Shown piece after piece: positions 44,299 to 55,857 of a DNA stretch of 64,000 nucleotides. The notes beneath the pieces are model-generated. The model was not told the origin of the DNA. It made no database searches and worked only from the letters and a program-made list of their open reading frames with translations. A program made the position numbers and the translations under genes. The stretch covers positions 868,001 to 932,000 of the forward strand of contig CP085829.1 in NCBI GenBank assembly GCA_020809705.1. Direction: 5' to 3'. Source of the stretch: Calonectria ilicicola. Its lineage: Eukaryota; Ascomycota; Sordariomycetes; Hypocreales; Nectriaceae. The first letter of the stretch is position 1. Every line of letters starts with the position of its first letter.

Positions 44299-47200
44299 TC
44301 ACCGGCGCTTCCAAGCACTCGCTATGATACTCGGCGCACGGTTGTACAGTTTGGCGATCCCCGTGTGGACAGCGGGTTTAAACTCTTCTGACAGTGTCTC
44401 TTCGCAAATCAGCCACTGATTCTGAAACTTTGTCTCTGCGAGCACGATCCGGCCAAATATTTCCCTCCTCAGGGCAGTCTCTTCCAATGCCTGGCTTTGC
44501 ATCCAAACCCACCAAAACGTGTCATCTAGTTTCACAGTCTGCAGCTTTATAGCGTTGACAGGTCCCAGGTCTTCAACCTCAGCACCTGTACCGCTCAAAT
44601 TCCCATTCGTATCGGAGTCCGTTCGTGGGAATCCAGTTGCTATAAAGCGATCCCAGGACCGAGTGAGGCTAGATTTCAGTTCAGTGTTCTTGGAAATTGC
44701 CATTAGGACCCGGCGGCATTCATCATGCAATCCCTGGGCCAGGTCACTGGGCTCGGAGAGCTTCTGAAGGACTTCATATTGGTTGCCGCTAAAGCCATGC
44801 CGTATGCCAACGACCCGTTGCAGGATACCAAACGGTGTCGATGCAAACTTATCCACCTTGACCTGGAATTTTGAGGTGCCATGGTTAAATTGGGATTTCT
44901 CATGGCGATCATTAGACTTTTCGAGAAGCAATCCCAAGTGCACTAGGCCTCTAGAGATCCCGTTCTCCGAGTTAGAAAGGTTCTGATCCTGCAAATAGGC
45001 GTGGAATAAATAGCTTGTTGCATCTGCAGCTCTGTGTCAATTAGCATGCGTTCGATCATAAGCGCAATGGAAAAAATCCAAGACTCACGCTAACCAAGCC
45101 TGATATCCCTGATCAAAGTCTTTTTTCGTTTCATCAAGCTCGAAAGCCCACCAACCAGCCATTCGAATTAGTTTCCGCCCACCAAGCCCATTACTCTTTG
45201 CGTGGGCCGCAATGCTGCAGAGAAGATCGAAGAAGTGGAAGATGAGCATCTGTCTAGCTGGCCTTTGGAAATAATACCTGACGAAGTTGAGAAATGGAAA
45301 ATTGGACGTGTTTGATACTGTAATAAATGTCAGCCCTAATCTCTCACCATTGCATCTTCTAATCCTAGTACTTACACTTTTTTCTACTTTTAAACTCGTT
45401 GTAGATTGCCCACCCGACCACGCCGCCTCGAATGCGAGCCCAGCACCACTTGAGGATTGCAGCGACGATCTAGCGCATGAGGTCAATTTTTGAGCAAGGG
45501 AACTATTTACATGAGCCTTTGGCCAGCAACTTACCAGTGGATCCAGCGCTTGCAATGTTCGGCGTAGATCGTCGCCACGTGGTGCCACGTCAGAAAAGTA
45601 GAGGCGGACGAATGTGTTTACATCTACAGATGTCTCAATGTTCGGTCGATGCGGCAAGATGATGAATGGGTGGTCGAGGGCTAGATAGAGTAATCAGTTA
45701 GTTCAACATGAACAGTCTGAAAAGCGATGGTTGGGGCCTATTACCTCGTTCCTTCAACTGAATAGTGCACTGTGCTACGAGTTCCAACACATTCTCGGGG
45801 TCTAGAACGACCATATTGAGAAGAAGTTGTGGCTGCACAATTTTGGGGGGATACATATAAGTTTCGGGCCTTGAGGCCTTGCTGCGGAAATACTCCAGGC
45901 CTGAGAGTGAAGATTCAGCCTCGTTTACTGCCACTTTGGTAGAGAGGGCGTGATTCCCAATGTGAACGATAGCCTGAGGGTTCACATGAGCATCTATCTG
46001 AGACTGGCTTTCACCTTCTGTGCTGGGTGTCGGTGTAGACGATACTTTTATATTCGAGTATGCAGTGCTAAATTCCTCACTGCTGTGGGTGGTTTCAGGT
46101 GGCCTCTGAGAAACAAGCGCGGCTTGAGTTGTTTTCGAATATTCACTCTCTCCCAAAAGCTCAGCAACCCTTTTTTGTATTCTCTGTGCATGGAGCCCCA
46201 AAGGTTTTGGTGGTGCTGGTGGAGAATTGACTTGATATCCCGGCGAAGCACTATTTTCAGCCTTTGCAGCCACCGTTGTATGAGTATCACTCTGCGGAGA
46301 CTCAGTCAGCTGGCGAGTACCTTCAGGGTTCATCCTAGAGAACTTCTGAGCCAATTTTAATATATCAGTCTCTGTAGAAGAGAAAGGAGGACCGTCTGGC
46401 TGCGCAGTTATAGTTGGCTCATCAATCGAATGGATGTCTGCTTGCGTTGTTTGCGACGATGCAAGCGTTTCGCTTGTGGTCGAGATTTCTGTGGAAGCGA
46501 ATGATGGTTCTAAAATGTCGAGCTTTGACAGCGCACCTAAATCACTTACCGTTGACCACTGGGCTGACGCGGTCGTGTCTATGCCACCTGTTTGAAACTC
46601 AATTGGCATTAAATGTGGATGTGGAATAGACGAAGCGTCCACAAACCTATTATTAGCAGTTAGCTATGTTCATTTAGCACTAATTTATTCATGAAATAGG
46701 ACTTGCATATCACTTCGGCGCGAACTGGCACGAGATGAGGGCCGCGATGCCTCCAACCAGGGGTGAGATACCACTTGTTTCGCCTGCAGTCGCTTTGATG
46801 GCGATGCAGCCATGGTCTTCTGAACGAAATCATAGCATTCTTTTTGAACATCCAGGCCATCAAGAATCTGCCGAGGAAACGGGGTTTCGTGAACAACATA
46901 GTTGAAGAGATCACGAGGGTCTGTAAACGTCGAGCGCTGCGCAAGCATCCGGACCGTCATCTCGCCAAGGGCCCAGATGTCAACACTGGCGGTATATGAA
47001 AGCTTTTCACTCTCGCCACGACTATGTTGTGACTCCGAGATTGGGAATATGCCGATCAGTTCAGGGGCAAGGTAACCTTGCGTACCAACCAAGGTGCGTA
47101 GGGCTGATCCGACGTCGGCCCTTTTGCTGATGCCAAAATCACCAATCTTGACCCACCAGTCTGGATGTTTGCGGACGACCAAGATGTTCTGGTATCTTTG

Positions 47201-47837
47201 TTTTAGATTAGAGCGTGGGAAGGGCGTCAAGTAGAACATACAGCGGGTTTCAAGTCGCGGTGGGCAAATTCGTTATCGTGCATGAAGAGAAGACCCTCTG
47301 CAATCTGCGCGATGATTTCCTTCGTAGCGGGCTCTGAGAACGGTACGGACAGGTGCTTTTGGAGGTCACCGTGCTCAAGGTACTCCATGGCGATGAAGAC
47401 AGCCTCATGGCTCTCGTACCAGCCAAATGAGCGAACAAAACAGTGAACATACTTGAGGGGGACAATGTCAGCCGAGGGATGGTTGATGGGACGACGTAGA
47501 ACATAAAACCCACTTTATCATGAGAAAATTTGGCTATAGCCTCCAGCTCTCGCCCGTAGTCGATGGATGATGACTGCGTCCGGTCTTTTGGAATCTCCTT
47601 GAGGGCACGCAGCTGGCCGCGCTTGGGGCCGGCTTCACATGCCTCGAGCCAGACACGGCCAAATGTGCCGTTTCCCAGCTCGCGGCCTCGGCGCCATGTT
47701 TCCTCGGCGCGCGTGCGGCCACGGCGGGACTCGGGGTTTGAGATGTAGTAGCTGTGGTGGGTAAGGCCGGCCGAGATGGTGGTGCGGAGCTGCGAGTCGC
47801 GGACCAGATCCGAGGTGCGGGCCAGCGGGGCCGACAT
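44299..47837 (-). CDS. Ser/Thr protein kinase fused to an Msb1/Mug8 (DUF1708-type) domain
   Basis: There are eight exons: 47514-47837, 47242-47451, 46707-47188, 45745-46646, 45535-45680, 45376-45469, 45089-45317 and 44299-45031. They give 3120 nt, or 1039 residues, with every junction in frame. Residues about 50-325 are a complete kinase: G-N-G-T-F-G-R-V at 55-62, K80, H-R-D-L-K-P at 172-177, D-F-G at 195-197 and A-P-E at 219-221. A Ser/Thr/Pro-rich linker covers about 340-600. From about 610 the sequence has the landmarks of the Msb1/Mug8 morphogenesis domain: L-D-H-P-F-I-I-L-P-H-R-P, then F-F-D-L-L, K-S-N-G-L-G-G-R-K, A-G-W-W-A-F, and A-A-D-A-T-S-Y-L-F-H-A-Y-L. The kinase and the rest are joined by a GC-AG intron (46647-46706, donor GCAAGT) that restores an ATG codon. 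Msb1 acts in Cdc42/Rho polarity in yeast, so the fusion could place a kinase at sites of polarised growth (inference). Confidence 0.82.
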
Positions 47838-47921
47838 TTCGCTTAGGCTTCAGGCGCTGACCAACGTGACAAAGGGAATGACAAGACGTCACACCCTTGC
47901 CAAGAGAGTTGGGGCCTCAAA

Positions 47922-48100
47922 ATGGTGAGATTTCTCAAGAACCAGGTGTTCTTTGCCGCCCTGCTCAAGGTGAGTGAGGCTGCGCAGCTGCGGCTGAGGT
48001 TCGCCTCTAACCAATTTAGGCGGCGGGCGATTTAGTGCCAAAATTTATGAGTGCAGTATCGGAGGTTTTTGTCTGCATGTCTACATATCTATCGCTCTGA
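47922..48100 (+). CDS. Possible 42-residue protein, two exons, divergent from the kinase gene
   Basis: ATG at 47922 starts a 16-codon exon (M-V-R-F-L-K-N-Q-V-F-F-A-A-L-L-K) ending exactly at a consensus donor GTGAGT. A 50-bp intron with CTAAC and a TTTAG acceptor (48018-48019) is followed by 27 codons to a TGA at 48098. The product would be 42 residues, amphipathic, with no domain known to me. It could be a small membrane-associated or respiratory-type subunit, the remnant of a larger gene, or chance. The first ATG lies 85 bp from the kinase ATG. Confidence 0.35.
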
Positions 48101-49629
48101 TGCATAGAAAAAATTCTTGATTTAATACCTATTTGCTTTAAAATGACATACTAATGTCCAAAGGAAAGATTTGAGCCTCGCTCGGTTCCTCTCGATGTTT
48201 GATGTAAATAGCCAATTAGTCAGTTAGTCGAATTGACGAAGTAACACAAAGATTTGAGGCTCAGACCATGGGGGCCAATCCGAAAGAATGATAGTGCCCC
48301 GCAAATATTTTCTGCCAAACTGCGTGACTAATCACCACAAGGCACACCGTGTTAGACCGTCTGAGCATTGTAACTGTCCCCATTTTTATCCAACGCCACT
48401 CTTTTTGCAACGAAGACAGTAATCAGATCAAAGCGGAAATCGCCAATGGCCTATACGTGGTTCTGAGCAGGAATTCTACGTTTTTTTCGGTCTTGTGTGG
48501 CAGTTACCCTAGACTTGATGACCATCACAGACGGAGATAAAAATACCATGAGTTGGAAGGTTAACGCGTCGATCATCTGCAAAACGAATAACAAGCAATA
48601 GAGTACCTAAACCCGTTTGTGGGTAAAAGCCCCGAAGATTCGCCTTGAGACCAATAAGAACCGCAAATTTCTTCCACGATGCCAATCAGGAAAATTGCAC
48701 TTCTGCAGTGTAAACCCGGTGACGCTAAAATTGCAGTGCAGCCAATCAATCATGTAGTTTGCGTCGGCTTGTCTAGGTCGTGCACCGGAGCAGGGGTTGC
48801 GCGCTAGTTAGGAGCTCGTGAAGTGAGTGGGGTTCGGAGTACAGATAAATAAAACTTTTTATACTTGTAACGAAAAGAAAAATCGAATTAGTAGGAATAT
48901 AATGTGTTCATTTTCTGCGCCTAATAGCAATGGGTGGCCTGAGCTATAGTAAACACCTGCCCCGTTAGATGATACTGAAGTGCTTTGTAGCAAGTATCGG
49001 ACACGAGGTAACTTCAATCGGCTGGTAAAACCCTAGGTCTCTTTCATGATGACCAAATAATTGTACGTCATTAGTAGGGAACAATGGTAGAAGGATCGGC
49101 TGCTCTATTATATGTGCGTCATTGTGGGGTGCTTAATTCCTCTTATCTCTGGCTGGATATTCCCGAAGGTTTGCCTATCGCTTATACCGATACCATTGGC
49201 AGGGGGGAATTCCTGGCTGTGCGGACTTGGCCTGGCTCAATATGCCCCGCAGATACCAGAGAAGTGGTAAGTTCTGGCCCACATTATAAAACATGTTTTA
49301 GCGCTCCCTTCGATCGGCGAACACATTAGCATTCATTCAAAATAAATAGCGCAGTCAGTTCATGCCTGGGCCAGGTCTTTAGTGTACTTTATCCGCGGAT
49401 GGCCTGTAGAAGGAATGGCTTATCGGGCTATTGAATGGTGTCTGGTGAACACTTTCGCCGGCAGCTGGCTTATCGTTCCCTATCGCGATATTGGCCGGTC
49501 TTATCAAAGTTGCCGGAAGGGACAGGCCTCTTCGTGTCTTGGCTTATATGGGAAATTAAATGGGTGCATAAATAAAGTGTATAATTCTCGTCCAATTGAA
49601 CTGTATCTGTGGCTTTTTACACCGAAAAA
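48101..49629. other. Intergenic 1.5 kb, no gene seen
   Basis: Open frames at 49084-49329 and just before the amidase have no supporting domain. The frame running into 49630 from upstream is not the protein start. Confidence 0.45.
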
Positions 49630-51581
49630 ATGCGTCAGTCTTCAATCCATGTTGCTGCCACTGCAGTTTTGCAGGCGTTTGTTGTCAGCGCCCACAGCAG
49701 AGACCCATTTCCTTGTAAGTGGAGATACAGTTCCCAATGCTGGGCACTATGCTGATGTGACAGTGTCTCTGTGCAATGGCATTGATATTGAGGATGCCAC
49801 CATTGAGACGTTGCAGCGGTGGATGCTTCTTGGTGATTTGACGAGCCGAGATCTAGTGGAATGCTACACCGCCCGGATTGACCAGACCAATGATATTCTC
49901 CGATCAGTCAGCGAGGTGAATCCCGATGCAATTGCCATTGCCAAATCTCTCGACAAGGAGCGGTCCGAAAAGGGTATCCGCGGACCCATGCACGGCATTC
50001 CCTTTCTGGTCAAGGATAACACTTACACTGACGACAAGCACAATACGAGTGAAGGCGGCTTGGTGCTTCTGGGAGGTCGTTACTCGTCTGAGGCTACCTT
50101 CGTCTCCAAGATTCGCGCTGCCGGAGGGGTATTGCTCGGCCACGCTGCGCTTTCCGAAGCTGCCGATCATCGTGCACTGGTCAATTTCTCAGATGGTTAC
50201 TCAACACGCGTCGGCCAGACTAGGAACCCATTCAATTTGACCCAGGCAACCTCGGGTAGTAGTGGAGGTTCTGCCGTTTCCGTTCGAAGCAATCAAGCCG
50301 CCATTGCCTTTGGCACAGAGACCCATGGGTGAGTTGAATCTATTGGCGACGATGACATTGCATCTCGAGACGACGACTAACGGAACTTGTAGATCTCTAG
50401 TGCATCCATCGGCAAACCTTGGTCTTTACACAATCAAGACCACTCCTGGTCTAATTTCCCGCCATGGAATTGTCCCGGGAAGCTTTTACCATGACACACC
50501 AGGCCCCATTGCTCGTTCCATGAAGGATGTGGCCCATTTGCTTGACATTATTGTGGGCCCTGATCGTTTCGATAATCTGACCTATCAAGCTTTGGATAGG
50601 TATCCTGAAAATGGATATGCCGCTGAGCTTGTCGGCAAGGAAGCGTTGAAAGGTATGAAGTTGGGTCTGCCTTGGAATCCATATTGGTCTACAAATGGAA
50701 ACATCAATTCCCCCGGACAACGTGAAGCATACGAAAAACGCCTATCCCAACTCAAAGCTGCTGGTGCAGAAATTTATAATCTCACAGTATGTCTTTTCAA
50801 AAAGCAAACCCTACTTATTCTTTCAGGCCATACTTACGAGACGATTTAGGATATCCCAAACATCCACACAATTGCCAGCAGCTATGGCTTTGGTCAACCT
50901 TCGGACACGTCTGCAGAGCATGATCAGTTGGTCGCATACAACACCCTCTTGGCCGTCGCCTACGGCGAGTGGCTGCAAAACTGGACTTTCCCTGCAGATG
51001 ATGAGCGCCACGGCATGTCTTCCCTTACTGAGATGGCTGCTTGGAACGTTGCGCATAACGAGTCCACTGGTGCTCTTGGAGGCACCACTTGGTGGTACAA
51101 CACTGAGTCCGGCCAAGATTTCTACGACAACGCTATTGCCACCAACGGAACTATGGGCGCTGACTTTTGGAATGCTTTTGGCTGGGGTCGACGTACTGCT
51201 GGCTCCGTGATTGACAGCGGGCACGTTTATGTGTCAGAGAATGGCACTGTCGTGAAGCTCGACGGAATGCTTGTCCCCAACAGCGCAGCGGGTGGACACG
51301 ATAATGCTTGTGCATCCATTCCCTCGTATGCTGGATACCCAGTCGCCTCAGTGCCCATTGGCCAGAGTGGATATGGAGTGCCTACTGGCATCTGCATTTA
51401 CGGGCAACAGTACTCGGAGGCCAAACTTGTGCGAGTCGCGTCAGCCATGGAAGATCTCTTCCAGTGGAATGCTAAGCCCCAGTTCCACAACTGGAAGACC
51501 GCCAAAGGTCGGTGGGAGGCGCCTTGGCCTGGCTATACATGCTCCACAGAGTCGCTTGATAAATATGCTTGCGACGCGTAG
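49630..51581 (+). CDS. Secreted amidase (amidase-signature family)
   Basis: Four exons (49630-49714, 49764-50328, 50393-50786 and 50850-51581) total 1776 nt, or 591 residues in frame. The start M-R-Q-S-S-I-H-V-A-A begins a signal peptide to about residue 21, which indicates secretion or an endomembrane location. The amidase-signature core is intact. Catalytic Lys112 lies in F-L-V-K-D-N, the cis-Ser in S-G-S-S-G-G-S-A at about 192-199, and the nucleophile Ser218 in G-T-E-T-H-G-S; the intron at 50329-50392 splits the glycine codon just before it. The H at position 216 replaces the more usual Gly. Several N-x-S/T sites occur in the C-terminal half. Family members cleave diverse amides; the substrate here is unknown. 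Confidence 0.88.
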
Positions 51582-51750
51582 CGGAGTGCTAGTGCATTGA
51601 GCCCAGGAAAATATGCTCTAGAGAGAACAGATATATGATGTACGAACATGACGATGTACTTAATGGATAGCCTCGTGTATGGAAAAGATATCGAATTTAA
51701 TAAAACATTTTGTATCACGAAAGCGACAGCGACCAAAATGTCCAGACAAA

Positions 51751-52311
51751 TCACGAATCGTGGTTTGAATGTTGGCTACATTCTATGTCCCTCATCATCC
51801 CGCTCCAAGTTTTCTCTCCCTCCTTATCTTTTCGACTTTTATCACTTGCATCACATTCCTCATCTATCTCCTGCACACTGCGTTCAAACTTTGCATCATG
51901 AAAATCGCATGTTTCATTTGCATTTTCTGCATCGCGTGCATTCGGCTCATTAATTATTTCATTCCCGTGATTGCCATTGTCTTCATGCTTTTCATCGTAT
52001 TCATCATCTCCATAATATTCATCATCGTTGTTGTCTTGCATACCATCTGTTGGTGATATGGCCCTGGGGCATGACATTTCAGGCAGCCTGCCGGGAGGAT
52101 GATTTGCAGCGGGTCCAAGGGCTAACTGTGCTGGAATTGGCCGTAGTTCAGTGGAGACAGAGGTTTGGCGGTGTGGAATCTTCGGTCCTGTACTGGATTT
52201 CTCATCACGACACTCAGAGCCGAAATTAGAGGAGACAATGATATAAGGCTCTAGGTCTCTAGCGGCGAAGCATTTGAATAGGCCAGCTGGGCGTTTGGAA
52301 AAAGAACACAT
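51751..52311 (-). CDS. Hypothetical acidic protein
   Basis: This is an intronless frame of 186 residues with ATG at 52311. The N-terminus is basic and Cys-containing (C-S-F-S-K-R-P-A-G-L-F-K-C-F). The centre is strongly acidic with D-D-E-Y-Y-G-D-D-E-Y-D-E, and the C-terminus is rich in Glu, Asp, Asn and His. I recognise no family and see no signal peptide. The complementary strand has competing open frames over the same acidic/AT-skewed stretch, which lowers confidence. It converges on the amidase gene. Confidence 0.45.
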   Translation of the reverse strand: MCSFSKRPAGLFKCFAARDLEPYIIVSSNFGSECRDEKSSTGPKIPHRQTSVSTELRPIPAQLALGPAANHPPGRLPEMSCPRAISPTDGMQDNNDDEYYGDDEYDEKHEDNGNHGNEIINEPNARDAENANETCDFHDAKFERSVQEIDEECDASDKSRKDKEGEKTWSGMMRDIECSQHSNHDS

Positions 52312-53342
52312 AATCGAGTTGCGTGATTGCTTTAGAGTACACTGTGTTGGAGTTTGTGTTGTTTTGTAATTCCTGGAAGTTTGTTTTTATAGATGAAAGT
52401 AGGCATAATGAATTCTATATCTTTCAAAGATTATACTTTTAATGCACGCCATAAGAATCATGTAAGGGTGGTGCCTCATGGTTATTTGCAGATTGTACAA
52501 CTCTACGATCCTTCAGGCTTCCGTTTCAATGGGCTCTGTCAAGCTATGTGAGGCACCTCGCATAAGTAAATGTGGTTAGGGGCATTTTGTTGAGGCACAG
52601 GTTTTAGGAATTGCTTTATGGAGCTCTGGTGTGTTAAATTGAGGCACCGATGGCACAATGAAATGTTCTCAAGCAGAAGGGCTCGCAGCGCCATAGGGTG
52701 CCTCAGAATAGTGGAAACATGGCTTGAGCATTACTAGATCCTGTTGTAGTGGGGTGCCGACGCTAATCTTCTTGCCAAGAGACAAGTCCTGGCCGAGCAG
52801 GCGTTCTCGGTGAAGACACTCAGCTGACAGCGATTGAGGCACTTGGAGTGTGACGTTTACACTGGCGTATGTCTTCCAATACAGGCATAGCTGAGGCACC
52901 TAGCTGATGATATGGCCAATGATGTAGCGGTTGACCCCGAAAATCCCCAGCCATTCGGCCAATTAACGGAGAGCCTTTCTTGGCAGCTTCAGCTGAATCA
53001 AGCGCCCATGCATGTGGTGCCTCACTAAGCTAGTTCGTACCCCGCTCCAAGATTAGCCGTATGGTTCGCACTTGGATGGGCTAACAGCCTATAAAGACCT
53101 CATCTTCGTCACAAGCGTCAACAATTTCTCTCGAGAACCATCTCTCTTTTTGAATTCAAGTCGGTTCACCTTTATTTCCTCCATTAAGCAGAAATACCTC
53201 CAAAATACTCCAAACACTACTGACCCCTGTTGAGGGGGCTCTCCCCCAGAACTCGACCTTCGCATCATCACCTCTCAACGTGTTAGCTGCAAAGAATTTG
53301 CCGTCGTGGCATCTGCCATCCCCAGCAAGCTTTGCATCTTAG
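52312..53342. promoter_or_regulatory. Upstream region with eight TGAGGCAC octamers and a TATA box
   Basis: The octamer TGAGGCAC, or its complement GTGCCTCA, occurs at about 52470, 52549, 52591, 52640, 52697, 52835, 52892 and 53016. Six of these extend to TGAGGCACC. Four copies are forward between 52549 and 52900 with others reversed. A TATAAAG box lies at about 53092, followed by a pyrimidine-rich leader, in plus orientation towards the C2H2 gene. The layout fits a dense array of regulator binding sites. Confidence 0.65.
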
Positions 53343-54032
53343 CCTTGTCCTACAGCGGGAGCCCAGCGTTCCCGTATCATCCAAATACCTCAACATTCAC
53401 ATGATCATTTGATCTCAACCGAGAGGTTCGCTTTAAAGCGAAACTTAGCTTGCACAAATTGCACCTCTCATGACCCGATAGGGAACTGTTCAAAAAACCA
53501 CCCTACTAGCGAAAATCGCTCAGAACCTTGCCATCCCTCCGCGAATCAAAGCGCTGGAGCTGAATGCAATTCCCATACCACCAGTTGTTCCGAATCCAGA
53601 GAACCTGGCGATGGCCTCGAATTTTTCAATAAAGAGGCATCTGATGATGAACCAATCGATATCATCATCCATTTTGGCGCGCATCAAACTCAATTTACGC
53701 GCCCCGCCTCCGAGACGACTTCACTTCCACATGCGGTCAAGCACTCTGTCCAGAGGCAACATGATTCTCAAAGATTCGTGTGCTCTACCTGCGGGAAAAC
53801 TTTCCCCCGACAACAAGAGCTGAAACGGCACATCCGTACCCATGATCCCAGAGGCTACCGTTGTAGATGCGGTATAACCTTGCGAGGCCGCCGAGACAAT
53901 TACAGGCGGCACCTCGAAGAAACATGTCGCTTTCGACATTCATCCCGCACACCGTTTTCGTTCCGGTGCATCTGCGGCCACGAAACCTGGGACTCGGAGC
54001 AACATCATGCTCATATTTTCTCCCACCCGTAA
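53343..54032 (+). CDS. C2H2 zinc-finger protein with unclear start
   Basis: The open frame runs from just after a TAG at 53340-53342 to a stop at 54032. The C-terminal third holds one canonical finger (C-S-T-C ... H-I-R-T-H near the middle) followed by two divergent ones (C-R-C-G ... H-L-E-E-T-C and C-I-C-G-H ... H-A-H-I-F-S-H). The N-terminal part is Ser/Asn/Cys-rich. The frame contains no ATG at all. The only nearby ATG (53401) is out of frame and meets a stop after three codons. Either an upstream exon supplies the start through an acceptor between 53343 and 53409, or a small indel has broken it. It is likely a nuclear DNA-binding protein, and the octamer array upstream may be its own control region (inference). 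Confidence 0.55.
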   Translation, partial: PCPTAGAQRSRIIQIPQHSHDHLISTERFALKRNLACTNCTSHDPIGNCSKNHPTSENRSEPCHPSANQSAGAECNSHTTSCSESREPGDGLEFFNKEASDDEPIDIIIHFGAHQTQFTRPASETTSLPHAVKHSVQRQHDSQRFVCSTCGKTFPRQQELKRHIRTHDPRGYRCRCGITLRGRRDNYRRHLEETCRFRHSSRTPFSFRCICGHETWDSEQHHAHIFSHP

Positions 54033-55069
54033 ATAATTTGTCCATGAGAGGCATTCGGGTGATGGTGTTTTGCATGAATCAAACCATTGCATGCAATCTG
54101 CATGGGAAATCCCCTTCACGGTCAAATCCAATACCCTATATACCCAATGTATATACCCAATAATATACCCAATGTATATGCTCAACGATATGCCCAATGC
54201 ATATACCAATTGTCAAAGTTCACCATTTGAGCTTAAGAAAAAACGAGGCCAACAAATCCCAAATTTAAACAAACAAGACCCGTTTAAAAAGTCGGTAGAG
54301 TAGCTTAAGCCTCCCGCCCCATGCACAAAGAGCGAGCAATTCTCGCGTAACCTGAATCAAGACCAGACCAACTTGATCAAATCATCATATTAATCTGGAA
54401 GGGTATTATAAAACGGATTTAAAGACCATGCTGCGCGTTATTTCGAACAAATTCGATATTTCTGCCGCCGCCAATAAGATATTTAAATCGCACTCTTTAA
54501 CCAAACCTATCGTGTTACAACACATTGAATAGCAGCATCGACTAAATCGAGAAGCTTGCAACGTCATTTTTTCTTGGGTTGGTGTGGCTAGTAGCAAGAT
54601 TCTAGGCCTCACACGGCGGTGATCTATTTTATTTCACCGTCTCAAGTAGTTGGAGGCATCATGTTAAAACGGATCACATGTCTCGTAGCAAGTGCAGATA
54701 GAAAATAAATATAAAATTCGGACTGATTTTAACTTTCATGGAGTCCAAGCGCGAATAGTCCGGTTGTACAATCACTCGCGTCTAAACAGATCGGGTTTTG
54801 CCCGGCGGTGTGAAGGGTCCAAGCTTAAAAGCTTATCCTGTGCAGGGGATCCTTTGTTCGTTGGGTCTCCAAGTGAAAAAGGGTTACTTCATGGTACAAC
54901 ATGGTAAATAATATAGTATCTTACTGATGAAAACGACTCTCAGTTCATATGAAGGAAATAAATGGCCCTGTTTTCCTTCTCGTCTACTCTTTTGATCAGA
55001 ATTCTGTTGCTTCATCTGGAAAGCAACGTCGTTTGCGATGTAGTGTTCGTTTCATATCTAGAATGCGAT
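54033..55069. other. Intergenic with short TATACCCAATG repeats
   Basis: Within 54130-54210 the word TATACCCAAT, with variants TATGCCCAATG, is repeated about five times. No gene was seen in the remainder. Confidence 0.5.
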
Positions 55070-55117
55070 CTACCCGGTGGGTTGAGTAACTAGCGCGCAG
55101 GCTGGGCAAAATAAGCC

Positions 55118-55181
55118 CCCACCTCTCCTCTGGAGAGGTGGTGACACAACCCGTATCTGCGCCGCTGGCGTATCCAGCTTT
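55118..55181 (+). repeat. Left inverted arm with internal hairpin
   Basis: A 64-bp arm beginning with a 10-bp stem / 3-nt loop palindrome, matching the right arm at 63 of 64 positions in reverse complement. Confidence 0.85.
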
Positions 55182-55793
55182 TCCACCTTTATACTATAAA
55201 AATACATTATATTCTTGGCCAAATAATAAAAATATATATATTGGCAGGATTTCCTTGTTCTAATTTAGTATATATCTTGATTTTGTATATTTTCTTATAG
55301 TGGCTATGGTAATGTAAGTGAGTGATTGTAGCAGTTAACAATAATGCCACGACAAAAATTAGGTGTAATTTGAGTAAAATATTATTACTTTGGAGAGTTA
55401 ACTTGGTTTTAAAAGGAGGGTAAAAGTGTTTAATTTATATAATTAATACTACTAATAAATAAAATTTATTAATTTTAATTTAAAGAAGTATTTACTTTTG
55501 TAATTATAATATATAATATTATATATATTATATAATAAATATATTATATTTAATTATATATATTAATTATTATAAATCTTATTATTATTTGTATATAAAC
55601 TAATATATAATATATATAAAGTTATTTATATAATATCTTTACATTACTACTTTATACTAAAATTCCCTACTATACTATAAAGCAATTTAGCCAAAATTTA
55701 AACTACATTGAATTAACATGCTAAATTAATAGTATTTTTAATATAAAATAATTTGGGTAAGGAATGAAGAAGTTCTGGTTGAGTTTTCATGTG

Positions 55794-55857
55794 AAAGCTG
55801 GATACGCCAGCGACGCAGATACGGGTTGTGTCACCACCTCTCCAGAGGAGAGGTGGG
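55794..55857 (-). repeat. Right inverted arm with internal hairpin
   Basis: Reverse complement of the left arm with a single C/T difference. It ends in the same CCACCTCTCC hairpin. Confidence 0.85.

Noticed and set aside
49382..49713. Upstream extension of the amidase frame
   Set aside because: The true start is the ATG at 49630 in another frame, which gives a signal peptide and splices cleanly at 49715.
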